Origin: Shewanella profunda | Lineage (GTDB): Bacteria > Pseudomonadota > Gammaproteobacteria > Enterobacterales > Shewanellaceae | Reading direction: 5' to 3' | Assembly (NCBI RefSeq): GCF_023283765.1 | Contig: NZ_JAKILG010000011.1 | Span: 44,760 to 108,759 of the forward strand | DNA: 64,000 bases | Shown: in pieces, positions 38,386 through 47,621 of the stretch | How positions within the stretch are numbered: position 1 is the first letter of the stretch | How the letters are laid out: every line of letters starts with the position of its first letter | Program-made: the position numbers and the translations under genes | Notes under the pieces: generated by a model | Told to the model about the DNA's origin: nothing | Databases searched by the model: none | The model's input: only the letters and a program-made list of their open reading frames with translations

Positions 38386-38477
38386 GTATCAGTCCTTATA
38401 ATGACGCCAATTCATTTGAAAACAGTTGTAAACCCTTTGGTTTATACAATTTTATGCGCTCGCGCTGGGGAAATTTT

Positions 38478-40703
38478 GTGAAGACTCGCTTCGCCTACTC
38501 ATTAATCGCACTTGCACTGGCTCAACATCAGTCTGTCATTGCCGCCGAAACCGTACTCGATAAAGATGCATCTGAACAGAGTCTGTCTACAACGAACTCG
38601 TCAGCAACAAGTTCAGTAGCGACTCAATCAGAGTCCACCGAGCAAGTCACGCTGGTTGCTCCTGAGCGCATTGCCGTGCATGGCCGCGCGATGCAAATGT
38701 ATGTCGATAAGGAAACAACGATAGGTACTAAGACAGCGATTAATGTCATGGAGCTGCCGCAGTCGGTGCAAGTGCTAACCGAACAGTTAATCATTGACCA
38801 AGCAGCGCGCAATATCACCGATTTATATCGCTCTATCGCAGGTGTGAGTGAATTCAGTTATTCCGGTGTGACCTTTCGTGGTTTTCGTGATGATGCTAAC
38901 GTCTTCTATGATGGGGTAAGGGGCGATCCCTACTCTGGGTTTTCTGTGCCACAACTGTTTAATGTGCAACGGGTTGAAGTGTTAAAAGGGCCTGCATCGG
39001 CACTTTATGGCGGTGGTGAACCCGGTGGCATGATTAACTATGTCACTAAAAAACCGACCTTTGTGGAAAGTAAAGAGCTGACATTAAGCGCGGGTAGCGA
39101 GGATATGATGGGTGGCTCGCTGGATTTAACGGGCGGCTTAACCAAAAATCTCGCCTATCGTTTTGGTGCTTATTACCAGCAGGAAGATAGCTTCCGTAAT
39201 AATGCCGATAGTCAAAATGCGGAAGTGGCAGGAGGGTTACTGTACGAAATCAGTGATGATACTAAGCTCACCACCACTTTCGATATCATTAAGCAGGATT
39301 TAGGCGGCAATCGATTGCGCGGTGTTCCTACCGATGATGACGGTAACTTCCTCGTTGATCCTTCCTATAACACCAATGAGAAAAGTGATTTCCAGAAGAT
39401 GGATGCACTGGTGCTGCAATCTATTCTCGATCATCAATTTACCGATAATTTCTCGATCAAAACTCAGGTCCGTTATCTCAATAATGAGTCAGATCAGCAA
39501 TATCATGAGTCGCGAGGCTGGGTGGATGTCAATGGCGATGGTAGTGCTGATGTGCTTGATGGCACCATTAAGCGTGAGTATCGCGTGCAATCACGCGCTA
39601 ATGATGAAATCAGTTTAACCAATGACTTTGTCTATGCATTCGATGCCTTAGGTTTTGAACATGAATTCCTGTTCGGCGGTGATTATCACTACGTTGAAAC
39701 CGAATACCACTACAAACTGGCGACTGATAAGACAGGCGTCGGCAACCTGAATATTTTTGACCTTAATTATGGTGAAACCGACCCTAGTAGTTACAACCTG
39801 ACGGACAAAGATACCGATGGCGTCCGCGCTAAGCGTTATGGTGTTTATGTACAGGAACATCTGCACTTTAACGAACAGTGGTCCATAATTGCAGGTCTGC
39901 GTTTTAGCCAGTTTGATGATTATGATAAAAAGACGGGTTTCTCCTTCAGCGATAACGCGATAACGCCAAGGGCAGGGCTGAATTATCGCCCTATCGATTC
40001 AATGTCCTTTTATTTGAATTACTCTGAAAGCTTTAAACCTGCATCCTTAACTAATCAAGCTGAAAATATTGGTGACGGTTTCCTCGATCCTGAAACCGGC
40101 AATCAAATTGAGCTTGGGATGAAGAATGAATGGCTTGATGGCCAGTTTATGACAACCTTGGCTTTGTATCGAATTGAAAAGCAAAATGTTGCTCAAGCTA
40201 ACCCCTTAGATACTGGCGATGACGATGGTATTCCAAATTTGCTTAATTTGGGTGAAGTACGCAGTCAAGGCGTTGAATGGACGCTGGTAGGTGATCTAAC
40301 CGATAATCTAACCGTTACGGCAAATTATGCCTATAACGAAACCGAAGTGATTAAAGGTGTTACAAACGACAGTTTAACGAATACCTTTGACAGTAAGCAC
40401 TTTGCTAATGCGCCGCGTCATCAAGCCGGACTATGGACGCGTTATGATATCGATGCGTTAGATTCTGCGATTGCCTTTGGCATGGATTACGTGGGTGAGC
40501 AGTTTAGCCTCGAGGGCCAAACAGTAAAACCCCATACGATTTTTGATATGAGTTGGACGACCCAGTGGGATCAAACCCAAGTTCGCTTAAATCTTAAAAA
40601 TATCTTTGATAAAGAATACGCTGTCAGTGGTTTTACTAAGCATAATGGTCATTTCCCCGGTGAGCCGCGCAATATCACTCTAGAACTGAGTCATAAGTTT
40701 TAA
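38478..40703 (+). CDS. TonB-dependent siderophore receptor
   Basis: A protein of about 741 residues. A signal peptide (…A-L-A-L-A-Q-H-Q-S-V-I-A-A-E) is followed by a plug domain with M-E-L-P-Q-S-V-Q-V-L-T and the L-K-G-P-A-S-A-L-Y-G-G-G-E-P-G-G-M-I segment. A 22-strand outer-membrane barrel ends in a terminal Phe (E-L-S-H-K-F). The plug motif is that of ferrichrome/catecholate-hydroxamate siderophore receptors (FhuA/FcuA class). GTG 38478 has GGGGA six bases upstream and is preferred over ATG 38454. It stands alone: no siderophore synthesis or ABC genes adjoin it, so it probably takes up siderophores made by others. Confidence 0.92.
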   Translation: MKTRFAYSLIALALAQHQSVIAAETVLDKDASEQSLSTTNSSATSSVATQSESTEQVTLVAPERIAVHGRAMQMYVDKETTIGTKTAINVMELPQSVQVLTEQLIIDQAARNITDLYRSIAGVSEFSYSGVTFRGFRDDANVFYDGVRGDPYSGFSVPQLFNVQRVEVLKGPASALYGGGEPGGMINYVTKKPTFVESKELTLSAGSEDMMGGSLDLTGGLTKNLAYRFGAYYQQEDSFRNNADSQNAEVAGGLLYEISDDTKLTTTFDIIKQDLGGNRLRGVPTDDDGNFLVDPSYNTNEKSDFQKMDALVLQSILDHQFTDNFSIKTQVRYLNNESDQQYHESRGWVDVNGDGSADVLDGTIKREYRVQSRANDEISLTNDFVYAFDALGFEHEFLFGGDYHYVETEYHYKLATDKTGVGNLNIFDLNYGETDPSSYNLTDKDTDGVRAKRYGVYVQEHLHFNEQWSIIAGLRFSQFDDYDKKTGFSFSDNAITPRAGLNYRPIDSMSFYLNYSESFKPASLTNQAENIGDGFLDPETGNQIELGMKNEWLDGQFMTTLALYRIEKQNVAQANPLDTGDDDGIPNLLNLGEVRSQGVEWTLVGDLTDNLTVTANYAYNETEVIKGVTNDSLTNTFDSKHFANAPRHQAGLWTRYDIDALDSAIAFGMDYVGEQFSLEGQTVKPHTIFDMSWTTQWDQTQVRLNLKNIFDKEYAVSGFTKHNGHFPGEPRNITLELSHKF

Positions 40704-40737
40704 TTGTTCATAATTTAAACTCCAGACGGTGAATCTG

Positions 40738-40775
40738 ATAAGGCCTGATATGTTACGAAACATATCAGGCCTTAT
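40738..40775 (+). terminator. Strong 17-bp hairpin after the siderophore receptor
   Basis: ATAAGGCCTGATATGTT (40738-40754) and its perfect complement (40759-40775) are separated by only ACGA. It lies 35 bases after the receptor stop. The T-run is poor, so it is either an unusual terminator or another structured RNA element. Confidence 0.65.
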
Positions 40776-40853
40776 TGCATACACAAACCATGCTTCACAG
40801 TGATAGGTAAATTATTAAAATGGCTTTTATTTTAGTGATAATGTGAAATGAAA

Positions 40854-40868
40854 AACTTGTATCAAGTT
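40854..40868. promoter_or_regulatory. Palindrome upstream of the orphan gene pair
   Basis: AACTTG-TAT-CAAGTT is a perfect 6-3-6 palindrome 71 bases before the first orphan gene. It could be a repressor operator; no regulator gene is adjacent. Confidence 0.3.
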
Positions 40869-40938
40869 GTTTTATTGATAAAATGGCGGAAAATTAGTCT
40901 GCATATAAAAATAACGCCCATAAAATTAGGAAGTATTA

Positions 40939-41847
40939 ATGTCTAAAATGGTTTGTCGTCACTGTGGTAGTCAAGTAGGATTTTTTGCAGTTTGTTCTTC
41001 ATCAAACCCATTTAAAATAAACTGTATAGGTTGTGAAAATAAAATAGTAGTCAATTTACCTGCCGCTATATTCAGTGCTCTCTTAGTTGCAGTCGCAGTA
41101 ATTGGGATCCTTTTCGTTGACGAACATTATTCCCTTGGTAATAAGTTCTTACTTCTATCTATAATCATAATGTTTATTATTGCAGAGTATTGTTACTATC
41201 AAGGGATAGGAACGGGTTTTATAAAAAGCAGTCTTGTTGATGCAGATAATGCTAGAGATACGAGTAATGAAGGATCTGCTTATGACGCGCAAGGGAATGA
41301 ATTGAGTATTGTACCAAGATTAAAAAATGTGAACTACATCAGGCACCTGAAAGATGAACACAATGTGGCTGATGATATTCCGTACACATCACCATTCGTT
41401 GGTGACCTCTTGTTATCGTATGCCTTTGATACAAATTCACAATTTATTGCCGTTAGCCCTAATACGGCAGCGCACTTTGGATTGAAGGGTGATACGTGGC
41501 AAGATACGGCAAAAATGAATACATTGCCTAGCTTGTCGTGCTTAAAATATACGCAGCAGGGGGAAATGTACTTTATTAGTGCTGAAGATAATATGGCGGC
41601 TTGTACTTTGTTGTGGCCAGAATTATGGGATCAAATTGAGAGAGATAATCAATTGTCTGTAGCGGTAGCGGCACTTCATCGTGATGTTGTTATATTTGTT
41701 GATAAAGAAAACCAACAAGCTATTCAAGAGTTAACTCACTATCTGTCCGAATACCAAGCTACGGATAATCATGAGTTGTCCAGATTAATATTTGAGCGAC
41801 ATGGCCGTTCTTGGGATGTTTTACGCTGTACGGTATTTAAATTTTAA
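40939..41847 (+). CDS. Zinc-ribbon membrane protein with a DUF1444-like domain
   Basis: A 302-residue protein. The N-terminus carries two cysteine pairs, C-R-H-C-G (about 5-9) and C-I-G-C (about 32-35), typical of a zinc ribbon. Two membrane helices (about 42-62 and 68-86) follow. The C-terminal part (about 145-300) resembles DUF1444/YtpQ: F-V-G-D-L-L-L-S-Y-A-F-D near 150, a P-S-L-S-C-L segment and V-A-A-L-H-R-D-V-V-I-F-V near 245. Its function is unknown. The base composition is clearly AT-richer than in the flanking genes, as in the next gene, which suggests recent transfer. Confidence 0.65.
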   Translation: MSKMVCRHCGSQVGFFAVCSSSNPFKINCIGCENKIVVNLPAAIFSALLVAVAVIGILFVDEHYSLGNKFLLLSIIIMFIIAEYCYYQGIGTGFIKSSLVDADNARDTSNEGSAYDAQGNELSIVPRLKNVNYIRHLKDEHNVADDIPYTSPFVGDLLLSYAFDTNSQFIAVSPNTAAHFGLKGDTWQDTAKMNTLPSLSCLKYTQQGEMYFISAEDNMAACTLLWPELWDQIERDNQLSVAVAALHRDVVIFVDKENQQAIQELTHYLSEYQATDNHELSRLIFERHGRSWDVLRCTVFKF

Positions 41848-41903
41848 CATTGTATGCTCTGCTATAGCTTTAGTTTTGGATGTATTATTTATATAGGCGC
41901 ACT

Positions 41904-43289
41904 ATGATTAGACTTTCATTGATAATGTTTTCATTGATTACGTTGGTAGGTTGTAATTCAATGAACAAGTATATTTATAATGATACACATGTATATTGGG
42001 TTAAGCCAGATTACTCGGATATTAACTACACAAAAGGAAAGAAGGTGCCTATGTATGGCGTCGATCTTTCATCATTTAGGGTACTAGATGAAAAGATTTA
42101 TGCAGTTGATAATAAAGCAGTTTACTATTCTGGCATTCCTATACCTTTTGCAGAACCTGGTAGTTTCAAATTGCTTAAAAATGGCTATGCAATAGATGAA
42201 AAGCATGTTTTTTTACAAGGTGAAATCATCTACGGCGCTTCACCAAAACAAGTGAGTTTTTTTAATGATAATATAAGTGTTATCAAAGCTGGTGAATTTA
42301 TTTTTTATGAGTATAAGGGATTTAATCCTTGTGATGTTAAAAGTTTTTTACCATTTAAAAATGAAGAACGTTGGAGTCGAGATGCAAAATGTGTCTACTA
42401 TAAAGATCGTATAATAGCTACTGCTGATGCAAACACATTCATGCCTTTGAACTATCAATACGCAAAAGATAAAAATGGTATATTTTATGAGTCTACACGT
42501 TTAGATGACGCAGATTTAGCGACGTTTAAAGTCATTGATTGGCATAAGTTTAGTGCTAGAGATAAACTTGGTTGTTATCAAGATGCATTAAGGGTGGGTT
42601 GTGAAAATGTCGACGTTAATAAACCTATTTCTAATATAAGTAGCGATGATTTTATTTCGAAAACAGTAAAAGGTTTCCGTGATGAGAAAGCTCGAATATT
42701 AAGTCAAGCACAGGAGAATCAAATCGCTCATGTTGGCATGATAGTGGAGCATTTAGCTGGTGATATCGGTAGTCCAGAAGTGCTGCTAGCACAACGTTTT
42801 GATAAAGTAGATACGGACTATGGTTTTACATTAATAACGACAGACTTAATTCCTAACAAAGTTAGCTTTAAATTTTTAGGTAAGAGGGAAGGGGGAGCAG
42901 TTTTTAATGTATATAATTCTGCAGTATATGGACTTATGCAATTGGAATTTAATTTGGATGGGGAAATAATTAAAGAGCCAGTATATACGGGGAGAAGCTA
43001 CAATTTTTTGCAGTACAATACGGGTAAGTGTGCTTATCGAGTCGGACAATGTACTGAATATTCAAAAGTGGTGTTAACGTCAGGTGAATACTTACAACAA
43101 AAGAGCATTGATGTCATCTATAATGAAGGTGTTTGGTATAGGAATATTAATCTAAGTAATGGAATTACCATGAAAGAGGTGATTATTTATAACCGTTACG
43201 GATTACCAGTTTATTTTTCGACTGAACATAATGGTATGCTAAATTTTGAAATGGTACGTGAAGATTTATTACCTCTAATGCCTAAGTAA
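41904..43289 (+). CDS. DKNYY-type lipoprotein of unknown function
   Basis: A protein of about 461 residues with a lipobox L-V-G-C-N near residue 17 (start M-I-R-L-S-L-I), so an anchored lipoprotein. The first 230 residues contain repeated DKNYY-type units (D-N-K-A-V-Y-Y-S-G, D-E-K-H-V-F-L-Q-G, D-A-K-C-V-Y-Y-K-D, D-K-N-G-I-F-Y-E-S), a family of surface repeat proteins with unknown role. The last 220 residues form a separate beta-rich domain. It is AT-rich and follows the previous gene by about 56 bases. The frame is open to 41880; ATG 41904 fits the lipoprotein signal best. Confidence 0.65.
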   Translation: MIRLSLIMFSLITLVGCNSMNKYIYNDTHVYWVKPDYSDINYTKGKKVPMYGVDLSSFRVLDEKIYAVDNKAVYYSGIPIPFAEPGSFKLLKNGYAIDEKHVFLQGEIIYGASPKQVSFFNDNISVIKAGEFIFYEYKGFNPCDVKSFLPFKNEERWSRDAKCVYYKDRIIATADANTFMPLNYQYAKDKNGIFYESTRLDDADLATFKVIDWHKFSARDKLGCYQDALRVGCENVDVNKPISNISSDDFISKTVKGFRDEKARILSQAQENQIAHVGMIVEHLAGDIGSPEVLLAQRFDKVDTDYGFTLITTDLIPNKVSFKFLGKREGGAVFNVYNSAVYGLMQLEFNLDGEIIKEPVYTGRSYNFLQYNTGKCAYRVGQCTEYSKVVLTSGEYLQQKSIDVIYNEGVWYRNINLSNGITMKEVIIYNRYGLPVYFSTEHNGMLNFEMVREDLLPLMPK

Positions 43290-43356
43290 ATTATGTTAGG
43301 TAATGCCAAACCTATGGTTTATGCACCTTTACATCTCTAATTTGGTTTATTTTCTG

Positions 43357-43394
43357 AAAAGAAACAGCCACCTTAAGGTGGTTGTTTCTTTTTC
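43357..43394. terminator. Bidirectional terminator
   Basis: GAAACAGCCACCTTAAGG and its near-perfect mirror to 43390, flanked by A-run and T-run. It serves the orphan pair (plus) and asnB (minus), which converge here. Confidence 0.88.
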
Positions 43395-43438
43395 ATTTAT
43401 TTGCTTTTGGTAAGCTGATGTTTGCTTAACTATGTTGA

Positions 43439-45103
43439 TCAATAACTCGCTGTATGCACTGAGCGTACTGCTCGACCTGATGGGTCGATAATGCCGCGTA
43501 AGCTTTCGTCCCAAGCTAGCGCTTCTGGTGTTGAACAGGCGACGGATTTACCGCCTGGAACCGTTTCTGCAGCGCCGCTCAGTGGATAATGTTCCTCAAA
43601 GAAGCAGCGATAGAAATAGGCTTCTTTGGTTTCTGGCGTGTTGTATGGGAAACGGAATTTCGCGTTCGCCAGTTGTAAATCATCCACACGCGCTGCGGCT
43701 TGTTCTTTCAAACCGTCAATCCATGAGTAGCCCACGCCGTCACTGAATTGTTCCTTCTGACGCCACGCCACTTCTTTTGGCAACTTGTGCTCAAAGGCTT
43801 GGCGCAAAATGTGTTTCTCGATACGGCCATCCTTAGACATTTTCGCTTCAGGATTGATGCGCATGGCCACATCCATAAACTCTTTATCGAGGAAGGGCAC
43901 GCGAGCTTCTAATCCCCAAGCGGCCATGGCTTTGTTGGCTCGCAGACAATCGAACAGATGCAGCTTGTCGAGTTTGCGGACTAATTCCTCGTGGAATGCC
44001 TGTGCGTTTGGCGCCTTATGGAAGTATAAATAGCCGCCAAATAGCTCATCAGCCCCTTCGCCAGATAACACCATCTTAATGCCCATGGCTTTGATTTTAC
44101 GCGCCATTAAATACATTGGTGTGGCAGCACGTATGGTGGTGACATCATAGGTTTCTAAGTGATAGATCACTTCTTTAATCGCATCTAAGCCTTCTTGGAA
44201 GGTGAAATGGATCTCATGGTGAATCGTACCAATCGCTTCGGCGACCTTTTTGGCGGCGATTAAATCTGGCGCACCTTCAAGGCCGACGGCAAAAGAATGC
44301 AACTGTGGCCACCAAGCGTTGGTCTCGCCATCGTCTTCAATTCGGCGTTTAGCAAAGGTTTGCGTCACGGCGGAAATGATCGATGAATCTAAGCCGCCCG
44401 ACAGCAACACACCATAGGGCACGTCTGACATTAATTGGCGCTTGACCGCCGCTTCTAATGCGTCACGCAATTCTTCTTGGCTTGCTGGGTTATCTTTAAC
44501 CGCATCATAGCTTTGCCAATCGCGGCTATAGTATTTAACGGCTTCACCATCTTTTGAATAGAGATAGTGGCCCGGTAAGAATTCTTCTACCGTTTTACAC
44601 ACTGGCATCAAGGCTTTCATTTCTGAGGCAACATAGAAGTTACCCGCAGCGTCACGGCCTGTGTATAGCGGGATGATACCCATGTGATCGCGGCCGATAA
44701 GGTATCTATCTTGGGCTTTGTCATATAACACAAAGGCGAAGATACCGTTTAATTTATCAAGAAATTCAGTGCCGTATTCTTGATACAGCGCCAAGATCAC
44801 TTCGCAATCGGAGTTGGTTTGATAACTGTACTTATCGCCTAACTGGGCTTTCAGTTCTTTGTGGTTATAGATTTCGCCGTTGACCGCGAGAATTAAACTG
44901 CCATCTTCGGTCAGCAGCGGCTGGGCACCGTGTTCAATGTCAACAATCGCTAAACGTTCGTGGGCAAGAATCGCCTTATCACTGGCATAAATACCTGACC
45001 AGTCAGGGCCACGGTGGCGCATGAGCTTAGACATTTCTAGCGCGACTTGGCGCAGTTCTTTGGCATCAGATTGGATATCTAAAATCGAAAAGATTGAACA
45101 CAT
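43439..45103 (-). CDS. asnB: Asparagine synthetase B (glutamine-hydrolysing)
   Basis: A 554-residue enzyme that makes asparagine from aspartate, ATP and glutamine. The mature nucleophile Cys is residue 2 (M-C-S-I-F). The glutaminase domain motifs R-H-R-G-P-D and N-G-E-I-Y-N are visible, as is the synthetase P-loop L-L-S-G-G-L-D-S-S (about 231-239). The length equals E. coli AsnB (554). The upstream region of nearly 600 bases is AT-rich and unusually long, so control may be complex. Confidence 0.96.
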   Translation of the reverse strand: MCSIFSILDIQSDAKELRQVALEMSKLMRHRGPDWSGIYASDKAILAHERLAIVDIEHGAQPLLTEDGSLILAVNGEIYNHKELKAQLGDKYSYQTNSDCEVILALYQEYGTEFLDKLNGIFAFVLYDKAQDRYLIGRDHMGIIPLYTGRDAAGNFYVASEMKALMPVCKTVEEFLPGHYLYSKDGEAVKYYSRDWQSYDAVKDNPASQEELRDALEAAVKRQLMSDVPYGVLLSGGLDSSIISAVTQTFAKRRIEDDGETNAWWPQLHSFAVGLEGAPDLIAAKKVAEAIGTIHHEIHFTFQEGLDAIKEVIYHLETYDVTTIRAATPMYLMARKIKAMGIKMVLSGEGADELFGGYLYFHKAPNAQAFHEELVRKLDKLHLFDCLRANKAMAAWGLEARVPFLDKEFMDVAMRINPEAKMSKDGRIEKHILRQAFEHKLPKEVAWRQKEQFSDGVGYSWIDGLKEQAAARVDDLQLANAKFRFPYNTPETKEAYFYRCFFEEHYPLSGAAETVPGGKSVACSTPEALAWDESLRGIIDPSGRAVRSVHTASY

Positions 45104-45533
45104 AGTACAACTCCCACACTGTCTGTCATTTGAGGATGTCTCAATTGAGGTTTAATGTGCCAGCAATTTAGGTATTTGCCAAACACTATTTTTGATGTTT
45201 TATCTGCTTATTGGTGTTTTTGTTGATTTAGATCTTTATGTTTAAGTGTTTTATTTGAGGATAATTCATTTAATCTGCGTTATTTTTGATGATTTGTTTT
45301 TATTGTTTGATTTGACGCGGGGGGTTTTGGGGAATTCATAATGTTTTTTTAAAAAGTGTCGACGACAGAAAATCGTCAAAAAAGACCTTAAATGGCGAGT
45401 TATCACGTTTAAGTGTTTTATTTTTAATCAATTATTATGCTGTCTTTAACATCAAAAGGCGGCATAAACCTATGGATAACGATATTGAGGGACGGATATT
45501 TTGTGACAACTGCGGGTTTAGTGAGTTAAAAAC
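45104..45533. other. AT-rich region upstream of asnB
   Basis: No gene supported. It contains long T-rich stretches (45200-45310), a small GACGA/TCGTC inverted repeat near 45361-45377, and the start of a 93-codon plus-strand frame from 45472 that I do not accept. It should hold the asnB promoter. Confidence 0.4.
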
Positions 45534-45564
45534 AAAAAAGCACGTGAATGGCTCACGTGCTTTT
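45534..45564 (-). terminator. Terminator after the M28 peptidase gene
   Basis: AAAAGCACGTGA/TCACGTGCTTTT is a perfect 12-bp stem with loop ATGGC, with A/T tails on both sides. It lies 126 bases after the M28 stop on the minus strand. Confidence 0.8.
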
Positions 45565-45610
45565 CCAAATTATTTGGTACTTTGCCTAATCTGTAGCTCT
45601 TTAGAAGGCG

Positions 45611-45685
45611 CTTTATTCAGAAGACTTTTTACTAAAAGACTCCTTACTAAGGTGGCTCTTACTCAGCAGCGCCTTACTCTGGATG
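45611..45685. repeat. Degenerate 15-bp tandem repeat, five units
   Basis: Five consecutive 15-base units (starting 45611, 45626, 45641, 45656, 45671) share the core Y-T-T-A-C-T or T-T-A-T-T at fixed phase. The array lies between the M28 stop codon and its terminator. In the plus-strand frame it would code a five-residue repeat (L-F-T-K-R, L-L-T-K-V, A-L-T-Q-Q, R-L-T-L-D), but no gene is supported there. Confidence 0.6.
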
Positions 45686-45689
45686 CGCA

Positions 45690-47366
45690 CTATTTCGCAT
45701 CCGTTGCTAGCGTCGTTTTGGCGGGGCGCAGGCTATTAAACTCAGTGCCTTGATAATATCCCGGCCAATCTTTGCTGTTGCCCAATGTGCGCGTGACTTG
45801 GTAGTAGACTTGCAAGTCTTGCAATGCGCCACTTAAATCCCATTCTTCACGATATTCATCGCAGACATTGTGATAACAGCCCTTCATCGTGGCTTGCATC
45901 TGGGTTTTATAGGCCGCTGTGGAATCATCGACGGGCTCGCTACCGCCCCCTGCAAAGACGGCGGGCACGCCTAGTTTGGCAAAGCTGAAATGATCTGAAC
46001 GGAAGAAACCGCCCGAAGCGGGATTTTTCTCACCCATGGCGATGCGATTTTGTTGTTTCGCCGCATCGATAAGGTAAGGTTCTAACTCGGATTTACCTTT
46101 ACCGACGATAGTAAAGTCTTTGGTTTTACCATAAATATTGGTGCTATCTAGGTTTAATACCGCCACAGTGTTATCGATAGGATAAAGTGGGTTGGCAGCA
46201 TAAAAGCGCGAACCGAGTAAGCCCTGTTCTTCACCTGTGGTGGCGATAAAGGTGACCGATCGCGCTAAACCGTGGTCTTGTTTCGCATTGTCGGCCAACT
46301 GCCTGGCGATTTCGAGAATGCCCGCAATACCTGAGGCATTGTCCATGGCACCGTTGTAAATTTGATCGCCTGTTTTTGTCTCGTCTTTACCTAGGTGATC
46401 CCAATGGGCGGTAAACAAGATCTGCTCATCGGCTTGTTTGCTGCCGGGGAGTGTGGCGACCACGTTGTAGCTATTCGCGTATTCAGCCTTATTTTTAAAG
46501 GCGATACTGGCCGTTTGCTCAAGGGGTAAATTGATTGAGCTATCAGCGGCGCGAGCCATCAAGTTAGTGAGTGATAAACCAGCTTTATCAAAAATTTGCG
46601 TCGCGGCATCTAAGGTGAGCCAGCCTTCAACTTGCACTCGGCTATCTTGCTCTGCTTTGCTGAGCACCAGATCTTGCTGTGGCCCAGTCCAACTATTCTC
46701 TATTACAGACCACGGGTAAGAGGCGGGCTCAGTATCATGGATAATCAAGGCGCCAAGGGCACCTTGACGACTGGCCTCTTCAAATTTGTAACTCCAACGA
46801 CCGTAATAGGTCATAGCTTTGCCGTTAAACTTACCTGAGTCAGGGCGGGCAAAGCCGGGATCGTTCACTAAGATCACCGCGATTTTGCCTTTCATGTCGA
46901 GATCTTGGTAATCATTCCAACCATATTCTGGGGCATTGACGCCATAGCCAACAAAAACTAATGGCGCATTTTCAATGTTAATACCACCGTTATCATGGCG
47001 ACTGCTAAGCACCAGATCTTTGCGGTATTTAAAGGCTAATCCTGCCAGCGTGACTTGCTGCGCTTCATCTGCGGTATAGCTCACCATAGGCACAGGTTGC
47101 AAAAAGCTGCCTTGGTATGCGCCCTTGAGCCCCATCTCTGTAAAGGCTTTGGATAGATAGTCCAAGGTGAGTTTTTCACCGTGAGTGGTCGGTGCACGAC
47201 CTTCAAATTCATCGGATGACAGAGCTTTAATATCATCTCTAATGCGCGTTTCATTAAATTGCGCTGTTTGAGGTTCTGTTAAAGTCTTTTTAGCATCGGG
47301 TTGTGTCGTATTAGGGTTACAGGCACTCAGCATCGCAAGTGCGCAGAGTGGATACAAACGTCGCAT
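45690..47366 (-). CDS. M28-family metallopeptidase, lipoprotein
   Basis: A 558-residue protein with a lipobox L-S-A-C-N (cysteine about residue 16). A PA domain is inserted (about 130-260), and an M28 zinc aminopeptidase domain carries F-T-A-H-W-D-H-L-G (first His and Asp), N-G-A-M-D-N-A-S-G (bridging Asp), A-T-T-G-E-E-Q-G (catalytic Glu and metal ligand) and R-S-D-H-F-S-F (last His). It probably trims peptides in the periplasm or at the outer membrane. It is the only gene of its transcript. Confidence 0.9.
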   Translation of the reverse strand: MRRLYPLCALAMLSACNPNTTQPDAKKTLTEPQTAQFNETRIRDDIKALSSDEFEGRAPTTHGEKLTLDYLSKAFTEMGLKGAYQGSFLQPVPMVSYTADEAQQVTLAGLAFKYRKDLVLSSRHDNGGINIENAPLVFVGYGVNAPEYGWNDYQDLDMKGKIAVILVNDPGFARPDSGKFNGKAMTYYGRWSYKFEEASRQGALGALIIHDTEPASYPWSVIENSWTGPQQDLVLSKAEQDSRVQVEGWLTLDAATQIFDKAGLSLTNLMARAADSSINLPLEQTASIAFKNKAEYANSYNVVATLPGSKQADEQILFTAHWDHLGKDETKTGDQIYNGAMDNASGIAGILEIARQLADNAKQDHGLARSVTFIATTGEEQGLLGSRFYAANPLYPIDNTVAVLNLDSTNIYGKTKDFTIVGKGKSELEPYLIDAAKQQNRIAMGEKNPASGGFFRSDHFSFAKLGVPAVFAGGGSEPVDDSTAAYKTQMQATMKGCYHNVCDEYREEWDLSGALQDLQVYYQVTRTLGNSKDWPGYYQGTEFNSLRPAKTTLATDAK

Positions 47367-47621
47367 AGGTTAATCCTACTGTTGTTTTAATTAATAGGGT
47401 TTTGACTTCTAAAGTTGGTTTTTATCAATGACTTTTAATTAATGGAAAGCGAGGCTTATCATGAAGCAAGCCGCTGTGGGCCACAAGGCTGAGCGGCTGG
47501 TGAATGTGTTACTTAATGTTGCTTTACCCTATGCAATACGCCTTCTAGCAGGTTTATTGCATAGGCTGATGTCTGAATGGCTAGTAAGAATCAGTGGCTA
47601 ATGGAGTCTGTAGGCTAATGA
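47367..47621. other. Intergenic region with strong inverted repeats
   Basis: Between the M28 and NagD-type genes. It contains an 11-bp perfect inverted repeat CCTATGCAATA (47528-47538) / TATTGCATAGG (47555-47565) with a 16-base loop, and a second inverted repeat AGCCGCT/AGCGGCT at about 47470-47493. Neither has a T-run, so they are not ordinary terminators. Confidence 0.45.

Noticed and set aside
45472..45753. 93-codon plus-strand frame with two cysteines near its start (C-D-N-C-G)
   Set aside because: It contains the strong terminator-like hairpin at 45534-45564 and a tandem repeat, and its end overlaps the M28 gene on the other strand. No family resemblance was seen.
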